Counted from the stretch's first letter, positions 8,899-17,435 are shown. The stretch is 39,269 nucleotides of DNA from Dehalococcoidia bacterium (GCA_011176635.1 DUEC01000002.1:1-39269); one strand, 5' to 3'. The notes: a model not told the origin generated them from the letters alone. Made by a program: numbers and translations.

Positions 8899-9756
8899 AT
8901 GGAAACTAAAATAACCAGCGCCAGCAAAGAGGTAATCATCAGCGACAGCCGGCCGACGGTGGTTATCGGCGAGCGCATTAACCCTTCGGGCAAGAAAAAG
9001 CTGGGCGAGGCGCTGAAAGCGGGGAACCTGGATATCGTCCGCAAGGAAGCCAAAGCTCAGACCGAAGCCGGCGCCGATATTCTCGATGTCAACATCAACA
9101 TATTCGGTGTCGACGAGGTAGACCTGCTGCCCAGGGCGGTGCAGGCGGTGATGGAGACGACGGATATACCGCTCTGCCTCGACAGCGCCAACACCGAGGC
9201 GCTGGAGGCAGCTCTCAAGGTTTACAAGGGCAAGCCGCTGATTAACTCGGTCAGCGGCGAGGAAAAGTCCCTGGCCGCCGTCCTGCCCCTGGTCAAAGGC
9301 TACGGCGCCGCCGCCGTCGGGCTGGTGCAGGACGACGAAGGCATCCCCCACGACGCTAAAAGAAGGCTGGCCGTCGCCCGCAAGATAGTCAAGCGGGCCG
9401 AGGCGGTGGGCATCCCCCGCGAGGACATCATCATCGACTGCCTCAGCCTGGCGGTGGGCGCCGACATGACCGCCGGCCTGGGCGTCTTAGAGGGCGCCCG
9501 CCTGATTAAAAAAGAATTGGGGGTGAACCTGACCCTGGCCGTCAGCAACATCTCCTTCGGCCTGCCCGACCGCGAGTTGCTTAATAACGCCTTCGTGGCT
9601 ATGGTTATTGATGCCGGCGTGACCTGCGTCATCGCCGATGTGGCCAAGCTGCGCCCCGCCGTCCTGGCCGCCGACCTTATCCTGGCCAAAGATAAATACG
9701 CCCGGCGCTATACCGAAGGCTTCCGCCAGCGCCAGAAGCCACCGCCCAAGAAATAA
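8899..9756 (+). CDS. Pterin-binding (DHPS-like) methyltetrahydrofolate methyltransferase
   Basis: A 285-residue TIM-barrel protein of the pterin-binding family. VIGERINPSGKKKL near the N-terminus and GADILDVNIN are the landmarks that link AcsE, MtgA and the MetH folate domain and separate them from true dihydropteroate synthase. CLDSANTEALEAAL, INSVSGEE and LAVSNISFGLP continue the barrel. Relatives move a methyl group between methyl-H4folate and a corrinoid protein. The RACo-like activator two genes upstream supports a corrinoid partner. A basic, proline-rich tail ends the protein. Whether it serves Wood-Ljungdahl methyl transfer (AcsE) or O-/N-demethylation cannot be decided, because no acsCD or corrinoid gene is present here. 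Confidence 0.88.
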   Translation: METKITSASKEVIISDSRPTVVIGERINPSGKKKLGEALKAGNLDIVRKEAKAQTEAGADILDVNINIFGVDEVDLLPRAVQAVMETTDIPLCLDSANTEALEAALKVYKGKPLINSVSGEEKSLAAVLPLVKGYGAAAVGLVQDDEGIPHDAKRRLAVARKIVKRAEAVGIPREDIIIDCLSLAVGADMTAGLGVLEGARLIKKELGVNLTLAVSNISFGLPDRELLNNAFVAMVIDAGVTCVIADVAKLRPAVLAADLILAKDKYARRYTEGFRQRQKPPPKK

Positions 9757-9765
9757 GGCCAGGGG

Positions 9766-9801
9766 TTGGCAAAACCAGAGCTATCTATGCTATCATAGAT
9801 A
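9766..9801 (+). promoter_or_regulatory. Candidate promoter overlapping an 8-bp perfect inverted repeat
   Basis: TATCTATG (9782-9789), a CTAT loop, then CATAGATA (9794-9801) form a perfect palindrome 69 bp before the SDR gene. A TTGGCA (9766-9771) and an extended TGC-TATCAT (-10 at 9791-9796, spacer 19) overlap it. An operator over a promoter is the simplest reading. There is no T-run, so a terminator is less likely. Confidence 0.4.
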
Positions 9802-9869
9802 ACGCTTTAAACCTATAACCCCAGTATTGCGGGTAAATTCAGACAACCTTTAAGTTTTAAGGAGGAAAC

Positions 9870-10622
9870 ATGGGCAGGTTAGACGGAAAGGTAGCTATCG
9901 TAACCGGCGGTGCCAAGGGCCTGGGCAAGGCTTTTTGTTTTGGCCTGGCTAAAGAGGGGGCTAAGGTAGTAATGGCTGCCCACCGCCTCGACACCGATGA
10001 GGCCAAGCAGGCGGCCAAGGATATTGAGAGTAAGGGCGGGATGACGTTAGAGGTTGATGTTACCGACGAGGCGAGCACCATAGCCATGGCCGAAAAGGCC
10101 TTTAAGAAATTCGGCAAGATTGATATCCTGGTAAATAACGCCGCCTTCTACTACGGGGTAGGCCGAAATCCCTTCCACGAGGTTGACCCGAATGACTGGG
10201 ATAAGGCGCTGGCGGTGGGGGCTAAGGGCGCCTGGCTCTGCGCCAAGGCCGTATTCCCCTACATGAAGGAGCAGAAAAAGGGCAAGATTATCAATCTCTC
10301 TTCAGATACCGTCTTCGCTCCGACCAAGGGGATGATTAACTATATTACCTCCAAGGCGGCCGTTATCGGCATCACCCGCGTCCTGGCCGGAGAGCTGGGC
10401 CAGTATAACATCTGCGTCAACGCCATCGCCCCCGGCTACACCGATACCCCGGCCAGCTGGACCATCGGCAACGTGGCTAAGTTCGATACCAGCGACACCC
10501 CCCTGGGGCGCGTCGGCAAACCCGAGGACATGGTCGGGGCCGTTATCTTCTTCGCCAGCGATGACAGCGACTTTATCAGCGGCCAGACACTGATAATCGA
10601 TGGCGGCCGGCGGGTGCACTAA
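9870..10622 (+). CDS. SDR-family oxidoreductase (copy A)
   Basis: A 250-residue classical short-chain dehydrogenase. The cofactor loop is TGGAKGLGKA, followed by the NNA motif (LVNNAAFYYG), a Ser in NLSSDTVF, and the catalytic YxxxK as YITSK. AAH after beta-strand 2 gives no clear NAD versus NADP preference. ATG 9870 follows AAGGAGG. It is closely related to the SDR at 14870 and has exactly the same length; a 41-nt block is identical between them. It opens the second plus-strand operon and is followed 18 bp later by a C_GCAxxG_C_C protein. Substrate is unknown; oxidation of a secondary or ring alcohol would fit the neighbours. Confidence 0.9.
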   Translation: MGRLDGKVAIVTGGAKGLGKAFCFGLAKEGAKVVMAAHRLDTDEAKQAAKDIESKGGMTLEVDVTDEASTIAMAEKAFKKFGKIDILVNNAAFYYGVGRNPFHEVDPNDWDKALAVGAKGAWLCAKAVFPYMKEQKKGKIINLSSDTVFAPTKGMINYITSKAAVIGITRVLAGELGQYNICVNAIAPGYTDTPASWTIGNVAKFDTSDTPLGRVGKPEDMVGAVIFFASDDSDFISGQTLIIDGGRRVH

Positions 10623-10640
10623 GCCAACGGAGCGATAGGT

Positions 10641-11144
10641 ATGACAAAGTCTCAACTGAAGGTGCTGGACAAGGTTACCCGGGAAGCCAAAGAGGCGCAG
10701 CTGGTTAACGACGCCTGCGGCTGGAGTACCCTCTACGGCCTGAGCCAGCACTTCCACTTTATCCCCAAAGAGCTGGTAGCGGCGGCGACGTCACTATCGG
10801 GGGGCTGCGGGGCGAGCAACGGCTCCTGCGGCGCTTATGTCTGCGGTCTCCTGGCTATAGGCTGGAAATTCAACCCGCCGATGGGAGATGACTCCCCAGA
10901 GGGGCTAGCCAAGAGAGAGATTGCCGGCAAGAAACTAAAGAAATTCAGGGAAGCCTTCATAAAGGAGTTCGGCACCACCATGTGTCCCGTCATACACGCG
11001 CAGCTCTACGGGCGGAGCTTTGACCTAATGGACGAGGGGCAACGGGAGGAATTCTTCAGCATACCCGACCACAGGGAGAAGTGCGCCTCGGTGGTGACCA
11101 AGGGCGCCCGTCTGGCGGCTGAGATTATGCTTGAGGAGGCTTAA
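10641..11144 (+). CDS. C_GCAxxG_C_C family redox-type protein
   Basis: A 167-residue protein of the C_GCAxxG_C_C family. The signature is visible as a Cys in NDACGWS, then GGCGASNGSCGAYVCG, and further Cys residues in TTMCPVI and REKCASV. Members are small cytosolic proteins thought to have redox or metal-binding roles, often beside oxidoreductases; none of the biochemistry is settled. It has a helical body with no signal peptide or membrane segment. Here it lies between an SDR and the PEP-synthase-like subunit, which suggests it belongs to the same pathway, perhaps as an electron carrier or chaperone. Confidence 0.8.
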   Translation: MTKSQLKVLDKVTREAKEAQLVNDACGWSTLYGLSQHFHFIPKELVAAATSLSGGCGASNGSCGAYVCGLLAIGWKFNPPMGDDSPEGLAKREIAGKKLKKFREAFIKEFGTTMCPVIHAQLYGRSFDLMDEGQREEFFSIPDHREKCASVVTKGARLAAEIMLEEA

Positions 11145-11238
11145 GGGCCAGGACCAGCCTTCAAAGCTTTTGATAGGTATTCTTCTCCTATTAAAACTCT
11201 CCCTTTAATAGGGGGCTTTGATTTTATAGAGAGGGAAA

Positions 11239-12279
11239 ATGGCTGCCGGCAAACTGATATACGGCTTCGAGGAGCTGGGGCAGGAGCACAAAAAGCTGGT
11301 CGGCAAGAAGTGCGCCAACCTGGGAGAGATGACGCGGATGGGCTTAGCCGTCCCCCCGGGTTTCGCCATTTCCATCGCCCTCTACCGCAAATTCGCCAGG
11401 GCAACCGGGATCCTAGAGGAAATCTCCCGCCAGGTGAACAAGCTCGGCCAGCTCAAAGGCAGGAACATCGCCGTCTTTGATGAACTCAGCCAGAAAATCC
11501 GGGGCATCATCGAGGGCAAAGAGATGCCGCCGGAGATAAGCAAAGCCATAGCCTCATACTACGAAGGCTTAAGCAAAAAGGTGGGCGCCACCGATGTCGC
11601 CGTCTCACTGCGCTCGGCGGGGACGGCCAGCCGCCCGGGCATGTTCGAGAGCTACCTCAATATTATCGGCATTGAAGACGTGCTGGACAAGATAAAGAAG
11701 GTATGGTCAAGCGCCTATACGGCGCGGGCTATCGCCTTCCGCATCAACAAAGGCGTGCCCGTCATGGGGGACGAGCTCGGCATCGCCGTGGCCAAGATGG
11801 TAAACGCCCGCTCCTCCGGCATCAGCTTCACCGTGGACCCGCTCACCGGCGATACCTCACGGGTAATAATCGACGCCAACTGGGGGTTAGGGGTGGGCGT
11901 GGTCAGCGGGACAGGGAGCGTGGACAAGTTCGTGGTCGACAAAGAGACCCTGAAGATAGTAAAAACATCTATCGGCAAAAAGACGAAACAGGTAATAGCC
12001 AGGAAAAGAGGGGTGGGCTGGGGCGAGGTGCCGGTGAAGAAACAGAAAGTTCCCTGCTTAAGCAACCAGGAGATAGTAGCCGTTGCCAAGCTGGCCATAC
12101 TGCTTGAGGAGCACCTGGGCCAGCCGCAGGACATAGAGTGGGCTATTGACGCCGATTCCCCTCCAACCAAGAATATATCCCCCCTCCAGACCCGCCCGGC
12201 CAAGGTGGCCGCCCAGAGAAAAGAATCGGTTACCGACCGTATGCTCGACCTGATGGTCGATAAGTTCTATAGACCTTGA
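11239..12279 (+). CDS. Stand-alone PEP-synthase N-terminal (ATP-binding) domain; phenylphosphate synthase beta-like
   Basis: A 346-residue protein corresponding only to the ATP-grasp-like nucleotide-binding domain (PPDK_N) of PEP synthase. Landmarks are KCANLGEMTRMGLAVPPGF at the N-terminus, AVSLRSAGTASRPGMFESYL (phosphate-binding region), SSGISFTVDPLTGD, IIDANWGLG and, near the end, QDIEWAID with LQTRPA. It stops where full-length enzymes continue into the phospho-histidine domain. That domain is encoded separately in the next gene (12329). Size and split match the roughly 40-kDa beta subunit of phenylphosphate synthase from anaerobic phenol degraders, which phosphorylates the alpha subunit with ATP. 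ATG 11239 follows AGAGAGGGAAA. A 94-bp gap separates it from the upstream gene. Confidence 0.85.
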   Translation: MAAGKLIYGFEELGQEHKKLVGKKCANLGEMTRMGLAVPPGFAISIALYRKFARATGILEEISRQVNKLGQLKGRNIAVFDELSQKIRGIIEGKEMPPEISKAIASYYEGLSKKVGATDVAVSLRSAGTASRPGMFESYLNIIGIEDVLDKIKKVWSSAYTARAIAFRINKGVPVMGDELGIAVAKMVNARSSGISFTVDPLTGDTSRVIIDANWGLGVGVVSGTGSVDKFVVDKETLKIVKTSIGKKTKQVIARKRGVGWGEVPVKKQKVPCLSNQEIVAVAKLAILLEEHLGQPQDIEWAIDADSPPTKNISPLQTRPAKVAAQRKESVTDRMLDLMVDKFYRP

Positions 12280-12328
12280 CGATAAAGGCTATTGAAGCCT
12301 AGACTTAAATAGCGGGTAGAGGAGAGAA

Positions 12329-14059
12329 TTGGCCAAGAAGAAGCAGTTGAAGGCTAAAATCTGGGACGAGGCCCCGGGTTATGACTACATCGCCGAGATT
12401 GACCTCCCTGAGATGCGTTCCTGGTTCCTTGACGGGACGCACAGCATACCGCCCTTAACCCCCCTCTACGGATACCAGTGGGTGAGATTCTGCGGCCATG
12501 GCTTAAAGTTCGCCTGCACCGAGCTCAGCATCCCCACCTGCAGGGGCTGGGAATTACGCTTCTTGAGGGGCGGCATCTACTGCGCTTTCCATATAGTGAG
12601 GGACAAAAAGGAAATTGCCCAGCGCGAGGTCAGGTTCCGCCAGGCGCTGCGCCCCTGGCTTGAGGACTTTGAAGGGCTGTGGAGCGGTTACCGGCAGGAG
12701 CTACTGGGCATCTACGCCAAGCTCAGGGAGCTTGATGTCGATAACGCCACCAACCTCCAGCTTCACCACCACAACTACGACCTGATGCAGGCCTACATGA
12801 GGATGTGGGAAATCCACTTCGTCGGGATGTACGCTTCATACAACGCCTGGTTGCTGCTGGAGGCGATGACCAAGGAACGCTTCGGCTTGAGCGACCAGGA
12901 CCCCCAGTTTCAGGACATGGTTCGGGGCTTCGATAACAAGATATACCAGATGGACAAGAAGATGTGGCAGTTCGGCCAACTGGCCATCAGGATGGGCTTA
13001 GAAGACGTCTTCAAGAAGAACAAGCCCCAGTCCATCCTGGGCAAACTCCAGCAGTCGGCAAAGGGCAAGGAATGGTTCAAGCAGTTAATGGACTACATGG
13101 AGACGGATGATGTCGGCGGCTGGCGGATGAGGCGCTCCACCGACCTCAACGAGCCTTACTGGCTGGAAGACCCGGGCACGCCCATAGGGCTGGTAAAGGA
13201 CAACGTGATGCGGGGCTTGAGCTACAACCTGGAAGCTACCCGGGCCGAGATGGCCAAGAAGAGGGAAGCCGCCATCGCCGATTTCCTTAAAAAGGTGCCG
13301 GCGGGGGAGAAGGAGCTTTTCCAGGGGCTGATACGGCTTTCGGGCAAGGCCAGCTCCTACAGCGAGGAGCACGACCTCTACTGCGAGCTAATGGTTCAGG
13401 CTCTAATGCGCCGCGGTTACCTGGCCATGGGCAGAAGGCTGGCCGAGAAGGGGGCAATCGATAAACCCGATGACATATTCATGCTCAACCCGGATGAGAT
13501 TGACCGGGTTATTATGGTCCCCGAGGGGCACGACATGCGCTGGCTCACCAGAAGGCGGCGGGCCGCCTGGAAGGAGTGGCACAAAAAGCCAAATCCGGCG
13601 GTACTCACCGAGCGCGCCAGCCCGGAAAAGGCGGTAAAGCTCGACCTGTTGCCCTCCGGGGACGCCGTGGCCATCAAGACCATCATCGGCGAAATGCCCC
13701 AGCCCATGCCCAAGCTGAAGGCGGACTTAAGGGGTATCTGCGGCTGCGCCGGAGAGGTCGAAGGCAAAGCCCGCGTGGTGGTCAGGTACGAAGACCTCAA
13801 AAAGGTAAAGGCGGGGGAGATACTGGTCTGCCCCGGCATCAACCCGGCCTGGACTCCCGTCTTCGGCCTAGTAAACGGCGTAATCACCGATACCGGCGGC
13901 ACCTTAAGCCATGCCGCCATCATCGGGCGGGAATACGGCCTGCCCACCATCGTCAACACCCAGAAGGGCACCGCCAAGCTCAAATCGGGACAGCGGGTAA
14001 AGATGGACGCCACCAACGGCGCCGTCTACATAGTGAATAAACAAACCGGGAAAGGATAA
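12329..14059 (+). CDS. PEP-utilising phospho-histidine domain protein; phenylphosphate synthase alpha-like (paralog 1)
   Basis: A 576-residue (about 66 kDa) protein. The C-terminal 95 residues form the swivelling PEP-utilising mobile domain, with GGTLSHAAIIGREYGLP carrying the phospho-acceptor His528 and the preceding VCPGINPAWTPVFG. The N-terminal 450 residues are a tryptophan-rich helical domain seen in phenylphosphate synthase alpha-type proteins and unlike the PEP-binding barrel of PEP synthase. TTG 12329 follows GGAGAG. It lies 49 bp after the ATP-binding subunit. The expected role is to carry phosphate from ATP (via the beta-like subunit) to a hydroxylated substrate held by the large N-terminal domain. 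The substrate is not identifiable. Rifampin phosphotransferase-like chemistry is an alternative, but those enzymes are single chains. Confidence 0.82.
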   Translation: MAKKKQLKAKIWDEAPGYDYIAEIDLPEMRSWFLDGTHSIPPLTPLYGYQWVRFCGHGLKFACTELSIPTCRGWELRFLRGGIYCAFHIVRDKKEIAQREVRFRQALRPWLEDFEGLWSGYRQELLGIYAKLRELDVDNATNLQLHHHNYDLMQAYMRMWEIHFVGMYASYNAWLLLEAMTKERFGLSDQDPQFQDMVRGFDNKIYQMDKKMWQFGQLAIRMGLEDVFKKNKPQSILGKLQQSAKGKEWFKQLMDYMETDDVGGWRMRRSTDLNEPYWLEDPGTPIGLVKDNVMRGLSYNLEATRAEMAKKREAAIADFLKKVPAGEKELFQGLIRLSGKASSYSEEHDLYCELMVQALMRRGYLAMGRRLAEKGAIDKPDDIFMLNPDEIDRVIMVPEGHDMRWLTRRRRAAWKEWHKKPNPAVLTERASPEKAVKLDLLPSGDAVAIKTIIGEMPQPMPKLKADLRGICGCAGEVEGKARVVVRYEDLKKVKAGEILVCPGINPAWTPVFGLVNGVITDTGGTLSHAAIIGREYGLPTIVNTQKGTAKLKSGQRVKMDATNGAVYIVNKQTGKG

Positions 14060-14068
14060 TAGCTAAAA

Positions 14069-14845
14069 TTGTTGCTTGAAGGCAAGGTAGCGGTTATCAC
14101 CGGCTCAACCTCGGGCATCGGCCGGGCGGGCGCCGTTTTACTGGCTAAAGAAGGCGCCAGGGTCGTTATCAGCGGCCGGAACCAGGAGCGTGGGCAGGAA
14201 GTGGTGAGCACGATAAAGAAACAGGGCGGTGAGGCAAGCTTTATCGCCGCCGACATGCTGGCGGTGGCCGATATCGAGCGTCTGGTTAAAGAAGCGGTCG
14301 CCACTTATAGCCGGCTGGACATCTTCTGGCATAACGCCGGCATCGTCGGGCCCGACAGCATCAAAGACATCACCCAAGAAACCTATGATAAGATGATGGC
14401 CGTCCACCTCAAAGCCGCCGTCTTCGGCGCCAGGTTCGCCGCTATCGAAATGAGCAAAAGCGGCGGCGGGGCTATTCTATTTACCAGCTCCGTGGCCGGG
14501 CTGAAGCAGTCCGGGTTTTCCATGACCTACTCGCTGGCCAAGAGCGGGCTGGTAATGCTGACCCGGAAGCTGGCGGTAGACCTGGCTAAAGACAAGATAC
14601 GGGTCAACTGCCTCTGCCCGGGGCGGGTGCAGACCGGGATGAGGCCGGATATCTCCCAGGAGCGGGCGCGGGCATTGGGCATCAGCGCCGAGGAGTGGGA
14701 AAAGAAGGACAAACAGCGTATACCAATGGGCAGGTTCGTCACCGAGGAAGAAGTTGCCGAGGCGGCGTTATTCCTGGTCTCAAGTAAGGCTTCGGCCATC
14801 ACCGGCGTCGCCCTGCCTGTTGACGGCGGTTTTCTGGCCGTATAA
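14069..14845 (+). CDS. SDR-family oxidoreductase (third, divergent)
   Basis: A 258-residue classical SDR: TGSTSGIGRAG cofactor loop, an SGRN segment after beta-2 (the Arg favours NADP), a NAG-type motif (WHNAGIVG), catalytic Ser in FTSSVAGL and YSLAK. The C-terminus ends in VDGGFLAV. TTG at 14069 or 14072 is the likely start, behind AAAGGA; no ATG exists near the conserved LLEGKVAVITG lead-in. It is clearly less similar to the two 250-residue SDRs than they are to each other. The gap to the upstream alpha-like gene is only 9 bp, so it is cotranscribed and probably oxidises or reduces a pathway intermediate. Confidence 0.88.
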   Translation: MLLEGKVAVITGSTSGIGRAGAVLLAKEGARVVISGRNQERGQEVVSTIKKQGGEASFIAADMLAVADIERLVKEAVATYSRLDIFWHNAGIVGPDSIKDITQETYDKMMAVHLKAAVFGARFAAIEMSKSGGGAILFTSSVAGLKQSGFSMTYSLAKSGLVMLTRKLAVDLAKDKIRVNCLCPGRVQTGMRPDISQERARALGISAEEWEKKDKQRIPMGRFVTEEEVAEAALFLVSSKASAITGVALPVDGGFLAV

Positions 14846-14869
14846 ATAATAATATATGGAGAGGTTAAA

Positions 14870-15622
14870 ATGGGAATATTGGAAAACAAGGTAGCTATCG
14901 TAACCGGCGGTGCCAAGGGCCTGGGCAAAGCCTACTCCTTAAGAATGGCCGAGGAAGGAGCCAAGGTAGTGGTAGCCGACATCCTGGAGGAGGACGCCGA
15001 GGCAGTCGCCAAGGAAATCAAGGCCAAGGGGGGCAAGGCTATAGCCGTGAAAGCCGATGTCACCTCCGAGGCCGAGACCAAGGGCATGGCCGAGAAAACG
15101 GTGCAGGAGTTCGGGCGAATAGACATCCTGGTCAACAACGCCGGCTTCTACCACGGCATGTCGAGGAAGTCCTTTGACGAAATCTCGCCAGCCGAGTGGG
15201 ACAAGATGATGGATGTCAGCGCCAAGGGAACCTGGCTCTGCTCCAGGGCGGTCTTCCCCCAGATGAAGAAGCAGAACAAGGGCAAGATTATCAATATATC
15301 CTCCGAGGCGGTCTTCGCCCCGACCAAGGGCCTGATTCACTACACGGCGGCTAAAGCGGCCGTCATCGGCATCAGCCGGGTGCTGGCCGGGGAGCTGGGC
15401 CAGTATAACATCTGCGTCAATGTGGTCGTCCCCGGCGTTATCGATACCCCGGCTACCAGAAGTTATGTCAACATGGAAAAGATGGACGCCAGCTCCGTCC
15501 CCATGGGGCGTTTCGGCAAACCGGAGGACGTGGTCGGCGCCGTTATCTTCTTCGCCAGCGACGACAGCGACTTCGTCAGCGGTCAAACCCTGCTCGTTGA
15601 CGGCGCCAGAAGGGTGAACTAA
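14870..15622 (+). CDS. SDR-family oxidoreductase (copy B)
   Basis: A 250-residue SDR with TGGAKGLGKA, NNAGFYHG, Ser in ISSEAVF and the YTAAK active-site motif. It is a paralog of the SDR at 9870, with the same length and long shared blocks (VFAPTKG, AAVIGI.RVLAGELGQYNICVN, GAVIFFASDDSDF.SGQTL). ADILEED after beta-2 places an acidic residue where NAD-dependent enzymes have it. ATG 14870 follows a GGAGAGG motif. The substrate loop differs from copy A, so the duplicates may handle successive or alternative alcohols. It is followed by a promoter and the second alpha-like gene. Confidence 0.9.
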   Translation: MGILENKVAIVTGGAKGLGKAYSLRMAEEGAKVVVADILEEDAEAVAKEIKAKGGKAIAVKADVTSEAETKGMAEKTVQEFGRIDILVNNAGFYHGMSRKSFDEISPAEWDKMMDVSAKGTWLCSRAVFPQMKKQNKGKIINISSEAVFAPTKGLIHYTAAKAAVIGISRVLAGELGQYNICVNVVVPGVIDTPATRSYVNMEKMDASSVPMGRFGKPEDVVGAVIFFASDDSDFVSGQTLLVDGARRVN

Positions 15623-15645
15623 AGGCGATAGACCGATTTTCACCC

Positions 15646-15674
15646 TTTAGCTTAAAGGCAAGATACTGTATAAT
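15646..15674 (+). promoter_or_regulatory. Candidate promoter for the alpha2-moaD-AOR operon
   Basis: A perfect TATAAT (15669-15674) is preceded after 17 bp by a weak TTTAGC (15646-15651). A strong AAAGGAGGAG ribosome binding site follows just before ATG 15717. The 94-bp gap after the SDR gene is AT-rich and is the best place for an internal promoter. Confidence 0.45.
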
Positions 15675-15716
15675 GTAAAACAAAATATAAAGTCTTTTTA
15701 AAGGAGGAGAAAGAAG

Positions 15717-17435
15717 ATGCCCTGGATGTGGAATCTGCACACCAGAGAATTCTGGCCGCAAAGAGACCTAAAGAAATACCCGCTGTGGTTCGTCAACCTG
15801 GGACACAGCTACCCGGCCTGGACTCCGCTATTTAACTGGATGTGGTGCTACCCCTTAGCCCACGGCCTCTGCTACGGTATCAATGAGACCTGGATACCCA
15901 CCATCAGGGGCAGCGAGACCCGCGATATAGACGGCTGCGCCCTGGCCAGCTCCCTCAGGATTAGCGACGAGGCTGAGATTAAAGGAAGGCAGAAGAACTT
16001 CAAAAAGTTCATAACGGAAACCTACGCCCCCAAGGGAGACAAGCTCTATACCGATATGGAGAACGAGCTGATAGGGCTTTGCCACAAATTCAGGACTTTT
16101 GATTACGAAAATGCGACCCAGTACGAGCTTTACAAGCTCTTCCGGGAAGGGATACAGCTTCTCTACCGGGAGTGGGAGACCCATTTCTACCTGATATACC
16201 CGGTTTACGAGGCTTACTGGAACTGCACCGAGATTGCCGCCGAGTACGGCGGGGTCAAGGAATTCTCCCCCGCCTGGCACAAAATAATACGCGGCTACGA
16301 TAACGACCTCTTCGTCCAGGACAAGGCGCTCTGGGAACTGCGCAGCCGCGCCATCGAGCTTAAGATTGACGATGTCTTCACCAAGAACCCCGCCGAGAAG
16401 GTCATCCCCACCCTGAAGAAGCTACCGGCCGGCAAGCAGTGGCTGGAGAAAGACCTCAACGACTTCCTGGTGGTCAAGGGCTACGGCTGGCGCTCGCCGC
16501 GGATGATGGAGTTCATCGTGCCTTCATGGTGGGAAGACCCCACGCCGGCTATCGCCCACATTCAGCAGTACCTGACGATGTCAAAGGACGCCAAGGCGCC
16601 CTTCCCCCTGGATAGCATCAGGCCCCGCCTGGTCAAGGAGCGGGAAGAACTGACCCGCGAGCTTATCGACAAGGTGAAGGCGGCAAAATACCCCGACATG
16701 GACTGGTTCCTGGCCACCCTCAACGTCAGCCAGAGGTCAAGCGCCTTCAGCGAGAGCCATGATGTCGCCTGGGAGCAGGGCTGCCACACCACCTTCCGCT
16801 ACCTGGTGAGGAAGATTGGCGAGAGGCTGGTAAAGTTCGGCACCATTGAACAACCGGATGACATGTTCTTCTTCATCCCCGACGAGCTGGAGCTGTTCAT
16901 TGCCTATCCCGAATCTTACGAAATCAAGGATATTATCGCCGACCGCAGGACAACCTGGATAGCCCGGAAGGAATTCAAGTCGCGCTCGCACATTGTCACC
17001 GCCGGGCCTTTAACACCGGAAGATATAAACAAGCATATACTCTCGGCTCATGATGCCATAGTGGCCAAGGTCGTAGCCGGGGAAGCCCCTATCCCCAGGC
17101 CAGAAACCGGCGCTCTCCTCTTCGGCAACTGCGGCAGTCCGGCCGGCACCGTTGAAGGTAAAGCTCACCTGGTAGTAAACAACGAAGATGTCGTTTCTAC
17201 CCAGCCGGGCGATATTGTAGTCTGCCCGGGGATGTCTTCGGGATGGACGCCGGTGCTGCCGCTGGCTAAAGCCATAGTGACCAACGGCGGCGGTTCCTTA
17301 AGCCATGCTGGTATTCACTGCCGGGAGTACGATATACCCCTGGTATCAAACACCGGCAACGGTACCCTGGTTATCGAGGAAGGCGAAAAAATCCGGGTGG
17401 ATGCCACCGAGGGGCTCGTCTTCCGGGTAAAATAG
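15717..17435 (+). CDS. PEP-utilising phospho-histidine domain protein; phenylphosphate synthase alpha-like (paralog 2)
   Basis: A 572-residue protein with the same architecture as the product of 12329: a long helical N-terminal region and a C-terminal swivel domain with GGSLSHAGIHCREYDIP (acceptor His530) after VCPGMSSGWTPVLP. The shared TPLxxxxW segment, the GYDN.L...DK..W run and the DVFxKN element show the two are paralogs, but overall they are well diverged. There is no second ATP-binding subunit, so both probably share the beta-like protein at 11239. The gene is followed 7 bp later by a MoaD/ThiS-like gene and then AOR, which ties this paralog to aldehyde oxidation. Confidence 0.82.
   Translation: MPWMWNLHTREFWPQRDLKKYPLWFVNLGHSYPAWTPLFNWMWCYPLAHGLCYGINETWIPTIRGSETRDIDGCALASSLRISDEAEIKGRQKNFKKFITETYAPKGDKLYTDMENELIGLCHKFRTFDYENATQYELYKLFREGIQLLYREWETHFYLIYPVYEAYWNCTEIAAEYGGVKEFSPAWHKIIRGYDNDLFVQDKALWELRSRAIELKIDDVFTKNPAEKVIPTLKKLPAGKQWLEKDLNDFLVVKGYGWRSPRMMEFIVPSWWEDPTPAIAHIQQYLTMSKDAKAPFPLDSIRPRLVKEREELTRELIDKVKAAKYPDMDWFLATLNVSQRSSAFSESHDVAWEQGCHTTFRYLVRKIGERLVKFGTIEQPDDMFFFIPDELELFIAYPESYEIKDIIADRRTTWIARKEFKSRSHIVTAGPLTPEDINKHILSAHDAIVAKVVAGEAPIPRPETGALLFGNCGSPAGTVEGKAHLVVNNEDVVSTQPGDIVVCPGMSSGWTPVLPLAKAIVTNGGGSLSHAGIHCREYDIPLVSNTGNGTLVIEEGEKIRVDATEGLVFRVK

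Noticed and set aside
11145-11238. Terminator between the C_GCAxxG_C_C gene and the ATP-binding subunit
   Set aside because: Only short imperfect complementarity (CCCTTTAATAGGGGG); no stable stem with a T-run.
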